A DNA stretch of 64,000 nucleotides from Chlorobium sp. (GTDB lineage: Bacteria; Bacteroidota; Chlorobiia; Chlorobiales; Chlorobiaceae). The translations under genes and the position numbers were made by a program. The stretch is taken from contig JANQMO010000055.1 of assembly GCA_028280025.1 (NCBI GenBank), positions 52,930 through 116,929 of the forward strand. The letters are read 5' to 3'. The notes under the pieces were generated by a model, which saw nothing but the letters and a program-made list of their open reading frames with translations, was not told the origin of the DNA and did not search any database. Shown here piece after piece: positions 61,481 to 64,000 of this stretch. The first letter of the stretch is position 1, and the number at the start of each line of letters is the position of its first letter.

Positions 61481-64000
61481 ATGGATCAGGCAAAAAAGGA
61501 CTTCTTCATCAGTTACACGGGCGCTGATCGGCAATGGGCCGAATGGATTGCCTGGAATCTGGAGCAGGACGGATATACTACTATCATTCAAGCTTGGGAT
61601 TTCCATGCGGGTGACAATTTCATTCTTGCAATGGATAAAGCCGCAAAAGAAACGAGAAGAACGATCGCTGTCCTGTCTAAAAAGTATCAAAAGTCTGTAT
61701 ATGCACAGCAAGAATGGGCTGCAGCGCTGGTGTATAATGAAAAAAGCAGGAAAAGGCTGATACCAATCAGGATTGATGGTGTCAAGCCTGATGGATTATT
61801 TGCTGCTTTGATTTATATCGATCTTGCCGAACTTCATGAGGATCAAGCCAAAGCTCTGCTTATAAAAGAGATACAAGCCTCGTTAAGCGATGAACCTGTG
61901 CGGCCCAAAAAAGCGCCCCCTTTTCCTCTAGGTGCACAAAAACCTCGTTTCCCGGGAATTATTCGATCAGATTGTGCGCTTCCTCAACGAAACCCGAATT
62001 TTACCGGTCGTGATCAGATTCTGGATGACCTTAGGACAAGGCTGATCAATGGGAATAGTATCGCTCTCACACAGCAGGCTCTTTATGGTATGGGGGGCAT
62101 TGGCAAGTCGCAACTCGCTCTTGAATACGCCTATCGCAATAGATCATCATATAAGCATGCCTGGTGGATACGTGCAGAAGAAGAATCCTCTTTGATGGCT
62201 GGCTATACTTCTATAGCAAAAGATCTTGGATTATCAGAACAAGATTCTATTGATCAGGTAGTAATTGTTCAGGCTGTACGCTACTGGCTGGACACTCATC
62301 AGTGCTGGTTGTTGATTTTCGACAATGCTAGAGAGTCAAGTTGTATCCGTGATTATCTTCCAACGGCTGCTGGTGGCCATGTACTGATTACCTCTCGGAA
62401 TCCTGACTGGAGAACAATCGGAACTCCACTGAACGTCAATGTCTGGCAGAGGGATGAATCCATTGTATTCCTGAAAAAACGAACAGGTCAGGATAATACA
62501 GCAGGCGCTGATGCCCTTGCAGATTCTCTGGGTGATCTCCCATTGGCTCTAGAACAGGCTGCTGCCTATATCGATAACAAGCACAAAAGTATTACCGAGT
62601 ACCTGTTATTGTTTAATTCTCGCCGCCAGGATCTCTGGAAGAGGGATAAGGCTCCTGCAGATTATCCCGATACCGTCGCCACAACATGGATAATGGCATT
62701 TGAGGCTATTCAGGACATTTCTTTTGCCAGAGATATCTTATTGCTTTGCAGTGTCATTGCGCCTGATGCCATCCCGAAAAGGCTGGTGACAAGAGCTTTG
62801 GCGTATGTTCAAGCAGATGATGAGAACGAACTGCAGGATATCGATCCCCTCGATTTTGACGATGCCATTGCAGCACTCTGTTCGTATTCATTGATCACGG
62901 TCGATACCGGTATATTCTCCATCCATCGCCTTTTACAGGCAGGGGCACAGGATTGGATAGGTCATGAAGCCATTTCCCGGTATCGAAAGATAATACTCAA
63001 GGTGCTGAGCGAAGAGTTTCCTTGTGAAGGCCACGACAATCCTATTTGTTGGCCGGAATGTGCCAAGCTTTTCCCACATGCTGAAGCGGTTACAGCGGCC
63101 TATGAAAATGACATTCATGAGGGTTTAAAAACTGCAGAATTACTGAACAAAATGGCGGAATATCAAAATGGCCGCGCCCTTTATGCTCAAGCTGAACTAT
63201 TATATCGCCGTGCTCTGCAGATCAGGGAAGTACTCCATGGGCCAGAACACCCTGATGTAGCTGAAAGTCTTAATGATTTATCTGTATTACTCTACCACCA
63301 AGGCAAGTTTAGCGAAGCTGAGCCATTGTGTCGTCAAGCTCTGCAGATCAGAAAAAAACAACTAGGGGCCGATCATCTCGAATTTGCTGAAAGCCTTAGC
63401 AATCTAGCTGTATTTCTTGACAATCAAGGCAAGTATAGCGAAGTCGAACCATTTTATCGACGTGTGCTGCAGATCAGGGAACAAAAGCTGGGTCATGAAC
63501 ATCCTATTGTTGCTTTTAGCTTAAATAATCTGGCGTGGTTTCTCACGAATGTTGGTAGAAACAGCGAAGCTGAGCCATTGTTTCGACAAGCTCTACAAAT
63601 CAGGGAACAAAAGCTGGGTCATGAACACCCCGATGTTGCGCAGAGTCTCTACAGTCTGGGATCATTGCTTGAAACCCAAGGCGAGTATAGCGAAGCTGAG
63701 CCATTGTTTCGACGAGCTCTCAAGATTAGGGAACAAAAGCTGGGTTATGAACACCCCGATGTCGCGACAAGCATCAACAATCTGGCAGGATTGCTGAAAG
63801 CTCAAGAGAAATATGCCGAAGCCGAGCCATTGTTTCGACGAGCTCTACAGATCGGGGAACAAAAGCTGGGTCATGAACACCCCGATGTTGCGACAAGCAT
63901 TAACAGTCTGGCGTTAGTGCTGCATGATCAGGACAAATACACCGAAGCCGAGCCGTTGTATCGGCGAGCTCTCAAGATTCGGGAACAACAGTTAGGCAGC
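61481..64000 (+). CDS. TIR-NB-ARC-TPR STAND protein (3' end outside window)
   Basis: Open for 840 codons to the last base without a stop; the protein is therefore longer. Residues ~6-130 are a TIR domain (DFFISYTGADRQWAEWIAWN) with the candidate NADase glutamate Glu78 in YAQQEWAAAL. Residues ~190-400 are an NB-ARC-type STAND ATPase: Walker A GMGGIGKSQLALEYA with Lys209, Walker B WLLIFDN with Asp281, sensor VLITSRNPDW and the GDLPLALEQAAAY motif at about 351. From about residue 565 there are at least seven 42-residue kinesin-light-chain-type TPRs (EAEPLFRRALQIREQKLG). Proteins of this layout are best known as bacterial NLR-like anti-phage sensors: TPRs recognise a phage product, the ATPase assembles, and TIR depletes NAD+. 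The role here is inferred. Confidence 0.9.
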   Translation, partial: MDQAKKDFFISYTGADRQWAEWIAWNLEQDGYTTIIQAWDFHAGDNFILAMDKAAKETRRTIAVLSKKYQKSVYAQQEWAAALVYNEKSRKRLIPIRIDGVKPDGLFAALIYIDLAELHEDQAKALLIKEIQASLSDEPVRPKKAPPFPLGAQKPRFPGIIRSDCALPQRNPNFTGRDQILDDLRTRLINGNSIALTQQALYGMGGIGKSQLALEYAYRNRSSYKHAWWIRAEEESSLMAGYTSIAKDLGLSEQDSIDQVVIVQAVRYWLDTHQCWLLIFDNARESSCIRDYLPTAAGGHVLITSRNPDWRTIGTPLNVNVWQRDESIVFLKKRTGQDNTAGADALADSLGDLPLALEQAAAYIDNKHKSITEYLLLFNSRRQDLWKRDKAPADYPDTVATTWIMAFEAIQDISFARDILLLCSVIAPDAIPKRLVTRALAYVQADDENELQDIDPLDFDDAIAALCSYSLITVDTGIFSIHRLLQAGAQDWIGHEAISRYRKIILKVLSEEFPCEGHDNPICWPECAKLFPHAEAVTAAYENDIHEGLKTAELLNKMAEYQNGRALYAQAELLYRRALQIREVLHGPEHPDVAESLNDLSVLLYHQGKFSEAEPLCRQALQIRKKQLGADHLEFAESLSNLAVFLDNQGKYSEVEPFYRRVLQIREQKLGHEHPIVAFSLNNLAWFLTNVGRNSEAEPLFRQALQIREQKLGHEHPDVAQSLYSLGSLLETQGEYSEAEPLFRRALKIREQKLGYEHPDVATSINNLAGLLKAQEKYAEAEPLFRRALQIGEQKLGHEHPDVATSINSLALVLHDQDKYTEAEPLYRRALKIREQQLGS

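Noticed and set aside
63188..64000. Direct repeats as a mobile or CRISPR-like structure
   Set aside because: They keep the reading frame and encode TPR helices, so they are part of the protein.

Overview
The window most probably comes from a green sulfur bacterium (Chlorobiaceae). The strongest evidence is the adjacent pair of ATP-citrate lyase genes (aclB-aclA) of the reductive TCA cycle, together with a linked two-gene set that looks like the oxygen-independent ergothioneine pathway first described in Chlorobium (eanB-eanA). Base composition near 48-50% G+C and the overall gene style would fit Prosthecochloris or a close Chlorobium; that genus call is inference. Most of the window is ordinary chromosome.

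Layout. 1-4.1 kb: the 3' part of an S41 processing protease, two tandem START-domain proteins and a heptose-7-phosphate kinase. 4.4-7.9 kb: a translation/secretion operon ffh-rpsP-rimM-trmD-rplS behind a good promoter. 8-11.8 kb: a metallo-beta-lactamase-fold hydrolase, a MutY-like glycosylase without an Fe-S motif and a long-chain acyl-CoA synthetase with a palindromic site upstream. 12-12.9 kb: a MazEF-type toxin-antitoxin pair, a MITE-like element and tRNA-Cys. 13-21.9 kb: a CHAD-ParA pair, two lipoproteins, an SDR-family enzyme, a cNMP/CBS/DUF294 regulator, a DnaQ-type exonuclease and a methyltransferase. 22-26.4 kb: a small basic protein, then eanB-eanA between two gene-poor AT-rich gaps that share degenerate repeats. 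26.4-37.3 kb: pyrC, a FAH-family enzyme, 5-formyl-THF cyclo-ligase, ppk, rpiB, a CBS protein, an M20 peptidase, fba and a Tsp-like protease. 37.6-46.5 kb: arginine biosynthesis (argC-J-B-F-R-G, then argH) on the minus strand with ArgR-type boxes ahead of argC; a secreted protein with a duplicated domain sits between argG and argH. 46.8-56.8 kb: a PstS-like protein, a diguanylate cyclase, two LolC/E-like permeases, rubredoxin, an acetyltransferase, a lipocalin, a GDT1/TMEM165-type transporter, an ABC pair resembling FetAB, and lgt. 57-60.1 kb: aclB-aclA. 60.2-64 kb: an accessory end with a membrane protein, an orphan antitoxin-like gene, a recombinase remnant and a large TIR-NB-ARC-TPR protein that runs off the window.

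Two themes stand out. First, the right end looks like a defence or hypervariable locus: the TIR-STAND-TPR protein has an intact P-loop, a TIR glutamate and at least seven 126-nt TPR units, several nearly identical in DNA. Second, the intergenic spaces, especially those downstream of genes and between convergent genes, carry a recurring set of 7-8 nt tandem repeats and mosaic blocks. In several cases the stop codon of the neighbouring gene lies inside the repeat, and the repeat strand that carries stop codons matches the coding strand of that gene.
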